Below are positions 22,801-30,441 of a stretch of DNA of 31,245 nucleotides, piece by piece. Position 1 is the stretch's first letter. Each line of letters opens with the position of its first letter. The DNA is taken from the NCBI GenBank assembly GCA_036897485.1, contig JAYMTF010000714.1, positions 1 through 31,245 of the forward strand, given 5' to 3'. This DNA comes from Pelargonium nanum (taxonomy: Eukaryota; Streptophyta; Magnoliopsida; Geraniales; Geraniaceae). The notes beneath the pieces are model-generated. The model was not told the origin of the DNA. It searched no databases and worked only from the letters and a program-made list of their open reading frames with translations. Both the position numbers and the translations under genes were made by a program.

Positions 22801-25800
22801 ACTGGGCAGCAACTGGAACATCTAATCTATACACGTATGTTTTTCGAGGAGGATCATCCTTGCTCAAAACCTAAAGAGAAGGAAATGAAGAAACCTTCAA
22901 ATTTTACACAGCAATATCTAATTTGTATAGCAGTAATACATTACACTGAATTCCCAAAACATATGATATCTTACAGTTAAGTATCTGGCAATTAAATCCA
23001 CAAGGAGATGAGCCGAGCACAATGTCATATAGTATCCTAATAACTAGCTTTTTGGAGAATTGAAGAAACATACTAGGAATGATGGAAAATAATTTCAGCG
23101 AGCACTAAAGAGACATTACCTCAAATGGGCTATTTTGGTGGTACTATATGATGTAATACTCACCGGTGCTTTAGCAAGTTTTCTCGTTAATATGTTTTTT
23201 TTACAAGTCTCCCATATTTAAAGGCAAAATTGTTTCTTAAACGTGAACTACTCGATATATAGCTACTACATTTTACTGCAGATATTTGAAGCACTAGGAA
23301 TTGTGTATGTTAAAGAATGACTCTATGATATTATATATAGTTGCGATGGTTCGATTATTCAATAACTTCACAAAATATTGTATTCAGGGGCTAACAACTG
23401 ATTTTAACACCCAATCCTATTTACCTTTTTTGATACCTTACTCGTCTACAGATAAACCTCAGTTAATAATCATTCTTAAAGAATCTAATATAAACAAATT
23501 TCAATGCAAAAGCTAACTCACTCATCTTTTAAACTGGTCACAAATAACGTACCAGAAAAGGTTACAGAACTCTGGCCAATTCAGGCTTTCACAACAAAGC
23601 AAAATAAAAACCAAATTTAATATTCCAAAATGTGTAGTACTTCACCCTTGTGTTCTAGGCTCAGATTTGTTCAAATCATGATAATGAAACTTCTTTTGTG
23701 AAAATTTGAATGTGACAAGAAAGTGAGAAACCAACTTCCTCTAAATAAGGCCTATGATAGGAACCCTTAAATTTTTTTCTTATTTCTGTCTTGCAGATAT
23801 GCTACTGGATTATGAAGTGTACATGTTTAATCCCAAACATTTCTTAGTTAATCTAACAAATTAGTGAGCTAGTAGCACATCCATGGTTATGAAAGCTCAT
23901 CTCAAAATCAGTTTTTATTTAATAGACTCCAAGAACGCTTAACTTTGAAATCATCATCCAAGCATGGTTTAGATTATCATTAGGCATTAGGTGCAAAGAA
24001 GCCCAAATGATACATTTCAAACCGAGCTTGTCATTCTTCGGTGTTTTCAATCATTGTCCACCTTGATGTCGACTTACCTACCCACCCAAACCTTACCCAT
24101 CAGAAAAGAGAAAAAGGAAAGTGGGGAAGAAAACTTTTAAACTAATCACATCTTCATTGGCATTTCTTTGACTTATTTGGGAGTAATCTAATATAGGAGT
24201 TATACATAAGAGATCAAACTTCCAAAGTATTATCCTAAAAGCAAGACTATATTCACCCTAAAGGGCATTATACACTCCAAGGGTGTGATACCTAACATAT
24301 TCCAACTCAATTCAACAGAGCCTCGATCCTAAAGATGCGTGCGGTGAGCGTGGATTGAACACGCGACCTTCAGATCTTTAGTCTGACGCTCTCCCAACTG
24401 AGCTATCCCCGCAAATTATGCACCAAAAAAGAATTGAACCCAAGTTATTACCATTACTAGGAAGCTCTCATATAATATTACATACTTCGTTCAACAAAAA
24501 GTACACATGTAACCTCTCATCCTCTTGTTTAGCACTTTGGCTTTACCCTATTATCACTCATGTCGATAGCCAATAATTACTATATGATTTGCCACTTTCT
24601 TCTTGAACAATTATCATATGCTATTATCACTATTGTATACCTTTTTCCACTATCTTCCACACAAATCATTCCATAATGATTCCTTCCACAAAGATTTAAG
24701 TGTTGCAAAATTAGCATACAAGAAAAGGGGAGGGTTTGGGAGGAACAAACATGTTTTATAATCAAGAACTTTGGGACAAAGGTTGTTCAAAGGTTCTCTT
24801 TCTTCCCACATCTATGTTGCACTGCACCGAAACTAACACGTGACACAATGTGTGACATGATTCAAACATGCAATTCGACATTTAAAAAAATGACAAAATA
24901 CATTACCAATGCGTTAATTTTAAAATAAAAATTATCTTATATGTATGCAGTTTTTCAATTAACAATGGGCTAATGATCAACAAGTGAGGCAAAATACATC
25001 AAAATGACAGTTAAATAAATGGGCAGACAAACCCTTAACTAAATCCACTAACCCACTACTTTCTAAGGGCATCCACAATGGTTAACCTTTAAAAGGTTAA
25101 CAAATGTGGGTCCCACTATTGACACATAATCTCATTATAATGAGTATAATACATTCTACAATTGATTAACCTTTAAGAGGTTAATACAATGGTCCCACTA
25201 TTTTTTTAATAATAAAATAATAGTATTTATCATAAACAAATAAAAAATTAACATTTTGATTGGACAAAATAATAATAATGATACTTTATTAAATAAAAAA
25301 TTAAAAAAACACAATTTTTTTATTGAACTTGGCATATGATGACAAGTGTCAAAAAGTTATCATCATTCAAAAGGTTTATAGTAATTAACCTTTTAATGAG
25401 CATAAAGCTTTATCAATAAGCTTTCATGAGTTAATGCACAACTACCCATACTATTAACCTTTTATTTCTAACCATTGTGGATGCCCTAAAATTAACCTTT
25501 ACAACCCATAACTAGAACCCCACTAAATAAAAAGTTACTAAAAAAACTTACCCCTTAAAGTAAAAGCAACCTAAATTATTCAGCATTTCAACGCCTCCAT
25601 TATTATCATGGCCCTAAACTTAGCCCTTTACACAGCGCATAGCCCTCATCATCATCAATTCTTCAAATATGTCTTGTACTGCTCTATTCTTTCACTGCTC
25701 AACTCTTCAAATAGTTAAAGGTTTGTATGCCTCATCATCAGCAGCATTTTGATTTTTTTCTCACAAGTTGTTCACTAGCCCATTATTAATTAAAAAAATT

Positions 25801-28800
25801 ATATAAAAAAATTATATAAAAAAAATATTTTTCATTAATAACTTAATGTGTCAAGTAACTTATCATGTCAGACTTTTTTTTAAATCACGAATTGCATGTC
25901 TGAATACCGTCATGAATCGTGTCGCGTGTCAATATTGGTGCAATATAGGTGATCAAAACCAATATTAGGCGAAAACCACAGGGTTGGCGTTTCATCTCTC
26001 TTTCAATTGGATTTATAGCGTTAAATTTCTCATGAGTGATAAAAAAGCTTATGAATGATCAATAGTCTGATAATTTTCCACACATTAATTTAAGAGAACT
26101 AAAATCATATTATAATGTAATGCATCCACCTTTATTTGGGTTAGAACACAAAACTACACTTATCCTATATTTTTCCTATTTTCATCCATCTACAATCATC
26201 TGTATCAATTAAATTGTGTAGAAGAATGCATGAATTTTACTTGGTGTGGCGACACTTCCCAAGATCACTTAATTAATAAAACGAAATCTACAAACAATCA
26301 CTAAATTAATAAAACAAAATCTACAAATAGTGAGGGAAGCTAAGCACAATACAACTGTTAAGCCAAATGAATCATACTATTCCAATAAAAATTACATGGG
26401 AAATAAAGTGTTTATATTATTCTATAAAAATATCTAATATTGAGATAAACTAAGGTTGTGTTGGGATTCTTACATTGGATTTGAAATTCATGACAAATAT
26501 AATGTTTGGGGAACCATAATTCCAAATGATAAGGTAACAAGTTGTCATTTGAAAACATATGTTGTATGCATGTTTTAAATCATATTGGATTTGATCTAAA
26601 TCCAAACGTTGAATTTGGCTCTAAACCAATTTCAAATCAAATCCAACAAATCATAAGAGTTTCAAAGTTTGGACACTCATGAAATATTGTAATCTCATCA
26701 ATCTCACCTGGTACAGTAAGCTTCCAGTGCTAACTGCTACAAGATTGTTGGCAACAGTGAACTCCAAATCATAGCTGCAGACATTGTACGATAGTCAAGA
26801 TCAATTTATAGTAGAAATTGGAATTACCAAAACAGTACAATCATACAATTCATACCAACAACGCTGTGAACTGTCATCCATACAAGGGAACCAGCACCTA
26901 GCACGCCTTATTTGATTATCAGTGAGTAGAACATTATCCTCGAAGTGAATCCCAGTCTCTGCTTTCTCTACCCAATAATTAATCCGAACTAGTTTCACAT
27001 TCTGCACCCAACATCAACCTACATGAGAAAGCAGAAAAGTGTAAAACTTGTCATATTGACTCTTTGAATAATAGAGTGAATCTAATGAGTCATATCACAA
27101 CAAGAGAATGTATGGTTCAACTTAAGAGGCCCTAGTTTTTTGTTTATCTAGTGTGATCGAATTTTAAGCGAGAATAAGGGGTGAGAGGAGGTACAACTAC
27201 GTTAAAAATGGGTAAATTAGCAAAACTGATCATTGTAGGTACCTTGGATTCATAATCAAAATGGAATAGAGTAATTAAAGAGGAGTTTAGAGAAATAGGA
27301 CTACTAAGGTTGGTTGAAGTGAGCAACTAAAGGGATTTTGTGATAATAAAAAATCTACAAAGTTTAATAAGATTTATATATTGTTAACTATAGGGGCTCA
27401 CAAATCATAAGAGGTGAATAAAAAAAAATGAAAATGCTAATGTAGCACAGATTCGGACACGCAATACGATTCGCGATGCGATTCGGACACATGATTCGCG
27501 ATGCGATTCGGACACATGATTCGCAATTTCAAAAAATATGGGATACAATTCGTTAGGACACGTAATTTTTTATTTTTTATACATATATTTTTATATCCAA
27601 TAATTACTTATATTAGAGTTCAAAAATTAAATTAAACAACATTACACACACAAAATCATCTTCAACATAAACCATAAGTCATAAGTCAATAGAAAAAAAG
27701 AGGAAACTTCAGTAATTATTTTGCCAAAAATATTATTTTAAAATCAGGAATCGCAAATCTGATACACAGTTTGCGTATCCTTTGCGACTCCGGAAGGAAT
27801 CCTCATTATTCTAGAATTTTTTACTTTTTGGAAATACCAATTAGCGAATTGAAACGTATTTTTGACGAATCCGTAGTGAATACGTGTCCGATTCGCGATA
27901 CGATACGGATTCATAAGATGTTGAGCGAATCGGTGCTTCATAGGTAGTAACATTAGGAAGTAAGACTAGGAACAAAGCTTATCCAAGAAAGTGTTTAGGT
28001 AACAACTAAGATGAGGGAAAGCTATCTAAGATGGTTAGGATAGTGTAGTGGGGGAAGAGAATGCAAAAGGATAAAGTTCCATTGAACTATGCTAGTTGAT
28101 CCAAATTTGTGTCTTAAAAAACTTGGTTGTGATTGTCGTTGCATGTACTACAGTGAAATTCATGGGCAAAAAATAAAGAAGATCAAATTGGCAGCATTCC
28201 TGAAGGCTATGTAATATCAAAACACGCATAGAAACTCACAAAACAAAGGGGGAAGAGCAGATTAGAAAAACAAAATGCTTTGTTCGGTATAGAGACCTCC
28301 AAATTCCTAGTGATACATAAAGCAATCAAGACCCATTGTACAAGCTATACACAGCATTAAACCCTAAGTCCTAAACAGGATTATAATAGCGAATGTAACC
28401 ACTGAAAACCTGTTTGGGCTCAGAGGACTGCAATTGCAACCCATTGTCCACAACCGGCGGCTCTTGTTGCTCACAGTCAGCCTTGAACGGCACTTTGCAG
28501 CAATTTATCAGCAGATTAGGGACCAATTCTCTCTCAAGAGCCAACACATAGGCTGAGCTCGCAAAATCAGCCGCGGAGCTAGGTGATGACACGGAGCTCC
28601 ATCTTTTATCATTCTCTGTACTGTTCTGATGATGATGAACATGCGGGTAGTACTCAAATTCAGTGGGCTCTCCATCTACGAAAACACTCTCAATCCCCAA
28701 ATTCTCTGCATGTAAACCAACAATCCCAATATCGGGAACCGCAATTTCCAATTCCGTGTAACTGAATAAACCACAAACACAAAACCTAGTTTCAGATCAG

Positions 28801-29050
28801 AAAAAAAGAAAAACCAAACCCAACCCAGTTCAACCCATCACTGAATTGTAACCCTAAAACCCTAAGAGAAGCTAAAGCTCGAGCAATTGCGCATCAGAAA
28901 AAAAGAGAGAAAAATTCGATTTTGAAGAACCTACCCGTAAATGAGTTGCTTGTCCATGTCGATGGAGAGGCAGAGCTTCTGGTGGCGCACGAGGGCTCCG
29001 GAATTGTCGGGTTTGGATTCTTCGTTCTTCGGCTTGCGAGGCTTCGCCAT
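1828..29050 (-). CDS. TAF2: TAF2, TFIID subunit 2 (complete, 25 coding exons, 1416 aa)
   Basis: TAF2 is a subunit of nuclear general transcription factor TFIID that helps the complex contact core-promoter DNA near the start site. The spliced product reads [11 protein letters not shown] at the N-terminus and ends RILNKSQ; it is recognisably colinear with Arabidopsis TAF2 from memory, along its whole length. Residues about 20-520 form an M1-aminopeptidase-like fold. The GAMEN-like site reads GASMS (326-330) and the HExxH site reads YALAR (355-359) followed by QWFG, so both zinc-binding histidines and the catalytic glutamate are gone and peptidase activity is not expected. WLLDGLAGF (375-383) stands where M1 enzymes have WLNEGFA. 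Residues about 630-988 match the helical HEAT-like part. Residues 989-1416 are a hydrophilic tail with a 15-residue repeat and a lysine-rich block (about 1302-1347). The start has a good context (CCCATGGCG) and no upstream ATG lies between it and the TATA box. Paralogues cannot be excluded, but the gene looks intact. Confidence 0.96.
2614..2838 (-). repeat. 45-bp tandem repeat in TAF2 exon 25 (5 units of 15 aa)
   Basis: Residues 1081-1155 of TAF2 consist of five consecutive 15-residue units of the pattern [15 protein letters not shown]; the fifth keeps NSHERRIS and then diverges into VKIRIKP. The repeat is visible in the DNA as recurring ttgttggatac and tccttggaaatct blocks 45 bp apart. It lies in the disordered, poorly conserved tail between the folded part and the lysine-rich block. 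Length variation between alleles would be expected, since the unit is a multiple of three. Confidence 0.9.
4013..4213. mobile_element. Stowaway-like MITE (201 bp) in TAF2 intron 24
   Basis: The element begins CTCCCTCCTCCGTCTCAAAA and ends with GACGGACGGAGGGAG, the inverted termini of the plant Stowaway (Tc1/mariner-type) group, and is flanked by TA on both sides (4011-4012 and 4214-4215). It has no coding capacity. Its right end lies about 50 bp from the 3' border of exon 24, just beyond that exon's splice donor. Confidence 0.85.
5225..5390. mobile_element. Partial Stowaway-like MITE in TAF2 intron 20
   Basis: It starts ATCCCTCCGTCCCAAATTAA and then carries TTTTGAGAAAAATTAAGG, ATGTGTTGTAACAAA and CATGCATAAATAAC, all of which occur in the same order on the reverse strand of the 4013-4213 element. 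The opposite terminus (GGGACGGAGGGA) is not seen, so the copy is truncated or badly decayed; the right limit is approximate. Confidence 0.65.
5391..6112. other. Intron 20 middle part, unassigned
   Basis: The stretch includes a minus-strand open frame of 74 codons (5450-5674) with a protein-like segment reading [15 protein letters not shown]. No family was recognised, no splice signals tie it to TAF2, and the family alignment does not need it. It may be a captured gene fragment or chance. Confidence 0.25.
6113..6369 (+). mobile_element. TRIM-like LTR fossil (257 bp), intron 20
   Basis: A right terminal repeat of about 108 bp (6262-6369, TGTTAAAG...TTAACA) is preceded by a purine tract (GGTGAGGGGAG, 6251-6261); a shorter, decayed copy of the same repeat starts at 6113. 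Flanking 5-mers GTATT and ATATT look like a target duplication with one difference. There is no coding region, as usual for terminal-repeat retrotransposons in miniature. It is the same family as 15709-16108. The copies differ widely, so it is old. Confidence 0.7.
7592..8261 (-). other. Intron 19, nothing recognised
   Basis: This 670-bp AT-rich intron has no repeat ends, RNA gene or coding signal that I can see. The same holds for intron 14 (12462-13840) apart from its 83-bp duplication, intron 11 (14585-15003), and the stretches 18369-19800, 21120-22413 and 22871-24300 of introns 6 and 4. Confidence 0.5.
9220..9502 (+). mobile_element. TRIM-like LTR fossil (283 bp), intron 18
   Basis: Two direct repeats of about 103-115 bp (9220-9334 and 9400-9502), each starting TGTYGATGTA, enclose about 65 bp. 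Directly after the first repeat, TGAAATCAGAGT (9335-9346) matches 9 of 12 positions of the initiator-tRNA-Met primer site TGGTATCAGAGC, which sets the plus orientation. No clear target duplication remains and the repeats are strongly diverged, so it is old. No coding region. Confidence 0.65.
9527..10129. mobile_element. hAT-like non-autonomous element A (603 bp) with GGGTAC motifs
   Basis: The 8-bp sequence CATCCATC flanks the element (9519-9526 and 10130-10137). Ends are TATGAAGCACGGG and CGTGTTTCATGT, inverted with small offset. The first 160 bp hold about ten GGGTAC or GGTAC motifs and the last 80 bp hold their complements, a typical subterminal transposase-binding arrangement. The AT-rich interior has no frame of note. 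The 8-bp duplication supports the hAT superfamily; a transposase source is not in the window. Confidence 0.8.
11668..12181 (-). mobile_element. TRIM (514 bp, two 149-bp LTRs), intron 16
   Basis: Direct repeats 11668-11816 and 12033-12181 are both 149 bp and differ at about 20 positions by my count. On the minus strand the first LTR (12181 to 12033) is followed at once by TGGTATCAAAGC (12032-12021), an initiator-tRNA-Met primer site, and the second LTR is preceded by the purine tract GTGAGGAGGAG. Flanks CAATG and CAATT suggest a 5-bp target duplication with one difference. The 216-bp interior is non-coding, so this is a miniature LTR element, moderately old. It is inserted 13 bp downstream of the 3' end of TAF2 exon 16, in the sense orientation. 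Confidence 0.88.
12810..12975. repeat. 83-bp tandem duplication in intron 14
   Basis: Two adjacent copies (12810-12892 and 12893-12975) share blocks such as ATCATTCAGACT and ATAATTTGTATC in the same order at a spacing of about 83 bp. Copies are visibly diverged. No function is apparent. Confidence 0.65.
15709..16108 (-). mobile_element. TRIM-like LTR fossil with a later insertion, intron 10
   Basis: On the minus strand a terminal repeat starts at 16108 (TGTTGAAGTATC), is followed by TGATATTAGAGT (16028-16017), a primer-site relic, and a second repeat runs from GGGAG-TGTC near 15915 to TTAACA at 15709. The repeats match those of 6113-6369, so both belong to one family. The second repeat is interrupted by the short insertion at 15818-15900. 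Non-coding and old. Confidence 0.65.
15818..15900 (+). mobile_element. SINE/LINE 3' tail inserted in the TRIM-like fossil
   Basis: An 83-bp plus-strand segment ending TTTGCTTATG followed by an A-rich tail is flanked by the 15-bp duplication GAGATACTTYGACAC (15803-15817 and 15901-15915). The combination of A-rich 3' end and long target duplication is that of target-primed retrotransposition. The segment resembles the 3' end of plant SINEs or LINEs and is presumably 5'-truncated; the source family is uncertain. Confidence 0.7.
16652..18054. other. Intron 8, includes a GC-richer unexplained block
   Basis: Nothing is identified with confidence. The part 16845-17240 is richer in G+C and CT-rich on the plus strand than the rest of the intron, and carries an open plus-strand frame of 130 codons (16845-17237) that resembles no protein I know. 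It could be a captured fragment or old repeat. Confidence 0.3.
20113..20320. repeat. 96-bp tandem repeat, about 2.1 copies, intron 6
   Basis: CATGACTATG recurs at 20113 and 20209 and a third start (CATGCC) lies at 20305; the two full units share long blocks such as CCAAAATATAGAGCACATG-type sequence and CGTATTCACCTTGCGG. The unit is 32 codons long and stays open on the minus strand, giving two 32-residue repeats with the core PQGEYE..WCGLYQN.EHM. It is GC-richer than its surroundings. No known domain is recognised. Confidence 0.85.
20330..20946. mobile_element. hAT-like non-autonomous element C (617 bp), intron 6
   Basis: Flanks GAGACAAC (20322-20329) and CAGACAAC (20947-20954) form an 8-bp target duplication with one difference. 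Left end CCATGAAGCGCCGACACTC and right end (reverse strand) CTATGTTGCACAAACACTG are imperfect inverted termini, followed inward by clustered GACACG/CACGCG-type motifs at both ends. The AT-rich interior has no transposase. The right end closely resembles the ends of element D. Confidence 0.75.
24340..24412 (-). tRNA. tRNA-Phe-like gene with AAA anticodon
   Basis: This 73-nt minus-strand sequence folds as a full cloverleaf: acceptor GCGGGGA with TCACCGC plus discriminator A, D arm GCTC/GAGC, anticodon stem TCAGA/TCTGA, variable AGGTC, T arm GCGTG-TTCAATC-CACGC. It is the plant tRNA-Phe sequence except that the anticodon loop reads CTAAAGA (anticodon AAA at 24377-24379) where GAA is normal, and the T loop has TTCAATC for TTCGATC. 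The A box (TAGCTCAGTTGGG) and B box are present. No CCA is encoded, which argues against copying from a mature tRNA. No run of four T follows within about 90 nt, so Pol III termination looks poor. It lies in TAF2 intron 4, in the same orientation. It may be a decaying copy rather than a working gene. Confidence 0.85.
24812..25948. mobile_element. hAT-like element D, split by a Tourist-like MITE, intron 4
   Basis: The left end (CTATGTTGCACTGCACC) and the reverse strand of the right end (CTATATTGCACCAATATTG) align for about 90 bp, including ACACGTGACAC/ACACGCGACAC and ACATGCAATTCG. Without the 420-bp nested MITE the element would be 717 bp, in the size range of A and C. I see no clear target duplication, so the outer borders are approximate. 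Confidence 0.65.
25067..25486. mobile_element. Tourist-like (PIF/Harbinger) MITE (420 bp)
   Basis: Perfect inverted ends GGGCATCCACAATGGTTA... and ...ACCATTGTGGATGCCC are flanked by TAA on both sides (25064-25066 and 25487-25489), the usual 3-bp target of PIF/Harbinger elements. Several TTAACCTTTTAA-type motifs repeat inside both ends. No coding region. Confidence 0.88.
26450..26670. repeat. Possible MITE remnant, intron 4
   Basis: The segment opens CTAAGGTTGTGTTGGGAT and contains TTGGATTTGAAATT near the left and, inverted, AATTTCAAATCAAATCCAA near the right, resembling widespread plant repeats with GTGTTTGGATT termini. No target duplication could be fixed. Low confidence. Confidence 0.35.
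27120..28080 (+). pseudogene. LINE reverse transcriptase C-terminal fossil, split by hAT-like element B
   Basis: Plus-strand pieces match, in order, the C-terminal part of plant LINE polyproteins: RYLGFIIK (near 27240, family RYLGSIIQ), VGW(L)K and GFCDNKKS (27312-27355, family GVLCDRRI), [15 protein letters not shown] (27357-27401, family KFYRTxxRPxxLYGAE), MKML (27428-27439, family MKMLRWM), then beyond the insertion TRNKAYPRK (near 27967, family RIRNExIRxK) and [11 protein letters not shown] (28010-28042, family KMRExRLRWFGH). Stops and frame changes are frequent, so it is long dead. It is antisense to TAF2 in intron 2. Limits are approximate and the 5' part of the LINE is absent here. Confidence 0.75.
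27441..27940. mobile_element. hAT-like non-autonomous element B inside the LINE fossil
   Basis: Ends TGTAGCACAGATTCGGAC and (reverse strand) TGAAGCACCGATTCGCTC are imperfect inverted repeats. The left part holds repeated GATTCGCGATGCGATTCGGACAC units and the right part the complements GTGTCCGATTCGCGATACG, giving subterminal motif clusters. Its position is confirmed by the LINE reading frame being interrupted between MKML and the following NxRK region. No clear target duplication is left. Confidence 0.7.
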
Positions 29051-29157
29051 GGGAGGTCTCTTCTGTAGCTAGCGAGAGGGATGAGAGATAAACGACTGAC
29101 GTTTCTGGGTAATTGATACGGTAGATGATGACGATTGGAAATGGAGCAGGGAGAGAG

Positions 29158-29165
29158 TATTTATA
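29158..29165 (-). promoter_or_regulatory. TATA box of TAF2
   Basis: The minus strand reads CTATAAATAC here, a close match to the plant TATA consensus, 108 bp upstream of the ATG. Transcription would start near 29125-29135, giving a leader of about 80 nt. Just downstream of the box the minus strand is pyrimidine-rich (ACTCTCTCCCTGCTCC), like a plant Y patch. That this is the real start is inference. Confidence 0.6.
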
Positions 29166-29211
29166 GAGATCCGTCACGAGACCTCTCTGGTTGCTCTCTA
29201 TCTCACTCTTG

Positions 29212-29235
29212 GATACCATATGACATATGGGTATC
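29212..29235. promoter_or_regulatory. Near-perfect palindrome upstream of the TAF2 TATA box
   Basis: GATACC-ATATG-A-CATAT-GGGTATC reads almost the same on both strands (one extra G). It lies about 47 bp upstream of the TATA box and about 36 bp from the MULE-like element. It could be a protein-binding site or chance. Confidence 0.3.
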
Positions 29236-29271
29236 TTAACTCTTATTTTTCTTGTCCCATTTTAAATTAAA

Positions 29272-30185
29272 GGGGGTAATTTATATGGACCTCTCACGTT
29301 AAGATTCTATTTCAGTCGACACTTTTGAACTAATTTTTTCTGGACTACCCTATCATATTCTAAGTTCCTTTCGTCAGTTATTTATAACAGAAAATGTCAT
29401 TTAGTGAATCATGTGACGTGCACATGTTCAATTTTTTTTCGAAATGGCAGAATTGTCCTTACCTTTGGTCTTCTTCTTTGTGACTGTTGCCGGAATTTGC
29501 AGAGTTCCGCCGTAACCTTAAAAGGTGAATGGTGGGTCTTAATAAACCATTATCCATGCCTAATAAAATCAAAACCACATAAAAGAGCAACCAAATTCAA
29601 CCAGACCTGATGAACTACCACAGATCCAAACACCCATTTATGGAAAAAAAAATTGGGGTTACATCTGATAAATGGATTTTAAAGCATTTTTAAATTAGTT
29701 ATCAATTTGAAGAGAGAGAGAGATGAGTAACCTGCGGATTTCAGCGACGAAGACCAGCCGCCGCCGACACATCAACAACGCAGATTTATGAGTCTGGTCT
29801 ACTTGGCGGAGCGGTGCTTGGTCTCCGGCGATGGGGTGATGGAGGCGAGACAAACAGAAACAAATGACTGAAAAAGCTTGGCCTCCGACGATGGGTGAGT
29901 GAAGCCGGAGGCTCCAACGGAGAAGAACAACGCCGCAGATCTGAAGCCACAAAAACAAAAAGGGGCTGAGAAAAATGGTGATATTTGGGAATTAGGGTTT
30001 GAATGGAAAATTGATTTGGCTAAATTGGATGTTGGGGGTAGAAAGGTCTTTTAGGCAACTAATTGACGGAGTAATAAACTTATAGAACTCGGAATAGAAT
30101 AGGGTAGTTCGAAGTTGGAAAAATTAGCTCATGGGTGTCAACTGAAATAGAACCTTACCATAAGGGGTCCATATGTAATTACCCA
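29272..30185. mobile_element. Mutator-like element (MULE, 914 bp) with GC-rich core
   Basis: The 9-bp sequence TAAATTAAA flanks both sides (29263-29271 and 30186-30194). Terminal inverted repeats of roughly 115 bp (29272 to about 29386 and about 30062 to 30185) share GGGTAATT, TATGGACC, TTCTATTTCAGT, GACAC and ACTACCCTAT in order. Long inverted ends with a 9-bp target duplication are diagnostic of MULEs. No transposase is present. The interior 29720-29960 is clearly GC-richer (GCCGCCGCC, CTCCGGCG) than the ends, as in MULEs that carry host gene pieces; the source was not recognised. Confidence 0.82.
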
Positions 30186-30194
30186 TAAATTAAA

Positions 30195-30441
30195 ACATAT
30201 AAAAAATGATATGTTTTTCCAACCGACCCACATTTCACTCTTAATAATTCGTCTCGAATTCGAATGAGTTTTGAATGTCTGCGAATTCAAATTCAAATTG
30301 TGAGCTCAAATTAGAGTTGACAATTTGAATATCTTGTAAATCTTTTCTCGAGATTGGGTTGAATATGTATGGTCTTAACTCGAATGCAAAATGGTTGTCA
30401 AGTTTAGGTTTCAGATTGTATTTTAAATTTTACGTGTAAAA
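30195..30441. other. AT-rich spacer, nothing recognised
   Basis: Between the MULE-like and CACTA-like elements lies AT-rich DNA with repeated AATTCAAATT and AATTCGAAT strings. I see no gene, RNA or element termini. Confidence 0.5.

Larger units (their letters stand above)
1828..29050 (-). other. TAF2: Exon map of TAF2
   Basis: Coding exons in transcript order (low-high coordinates): 1 28935-29050; 2 28410-28761; 3 26856-27001; 4 26708-26774; 5 22671-22870; 6 22414-22567; 7 18284-18368; 8 18055-18146; 9 16526-16651; 10 16365-16418; 11 15004-15072; 12 14487-14584; 13 14041-14376; 14 13841-13928; 15 12336-12461; 16 12195-12251; 17 11109-11188; 18 10968-11010; 19 8262-8348; 20 7502-7591; 21 4983-5041; 22 4798-4888; 23 4536-4701; 24 4263-4446; 25 1828-3112. 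Every intron begins GT and ends AG on the minus strand, phases are consistent throughout, and the sum is 4251 nt. Exon 18 is only 43 nt and exon 10 only 54 nt. Borders were placed by eye from splice signals and conserved protein sequence; the least certain are exon 15 start (I/N-Q-L-E) and exon 21 start (CAGAG offers two AGs). Untranslated exons beyond these were not sought. Confidence 0.88.

Noticed and set aside
27441-27940. An 8-bp target duplication for hAT-like element B
   Set aside because: No flanking 8-mers match better than 4 of 8; the placement rests on the split LINE frame and the inverted ends instead.
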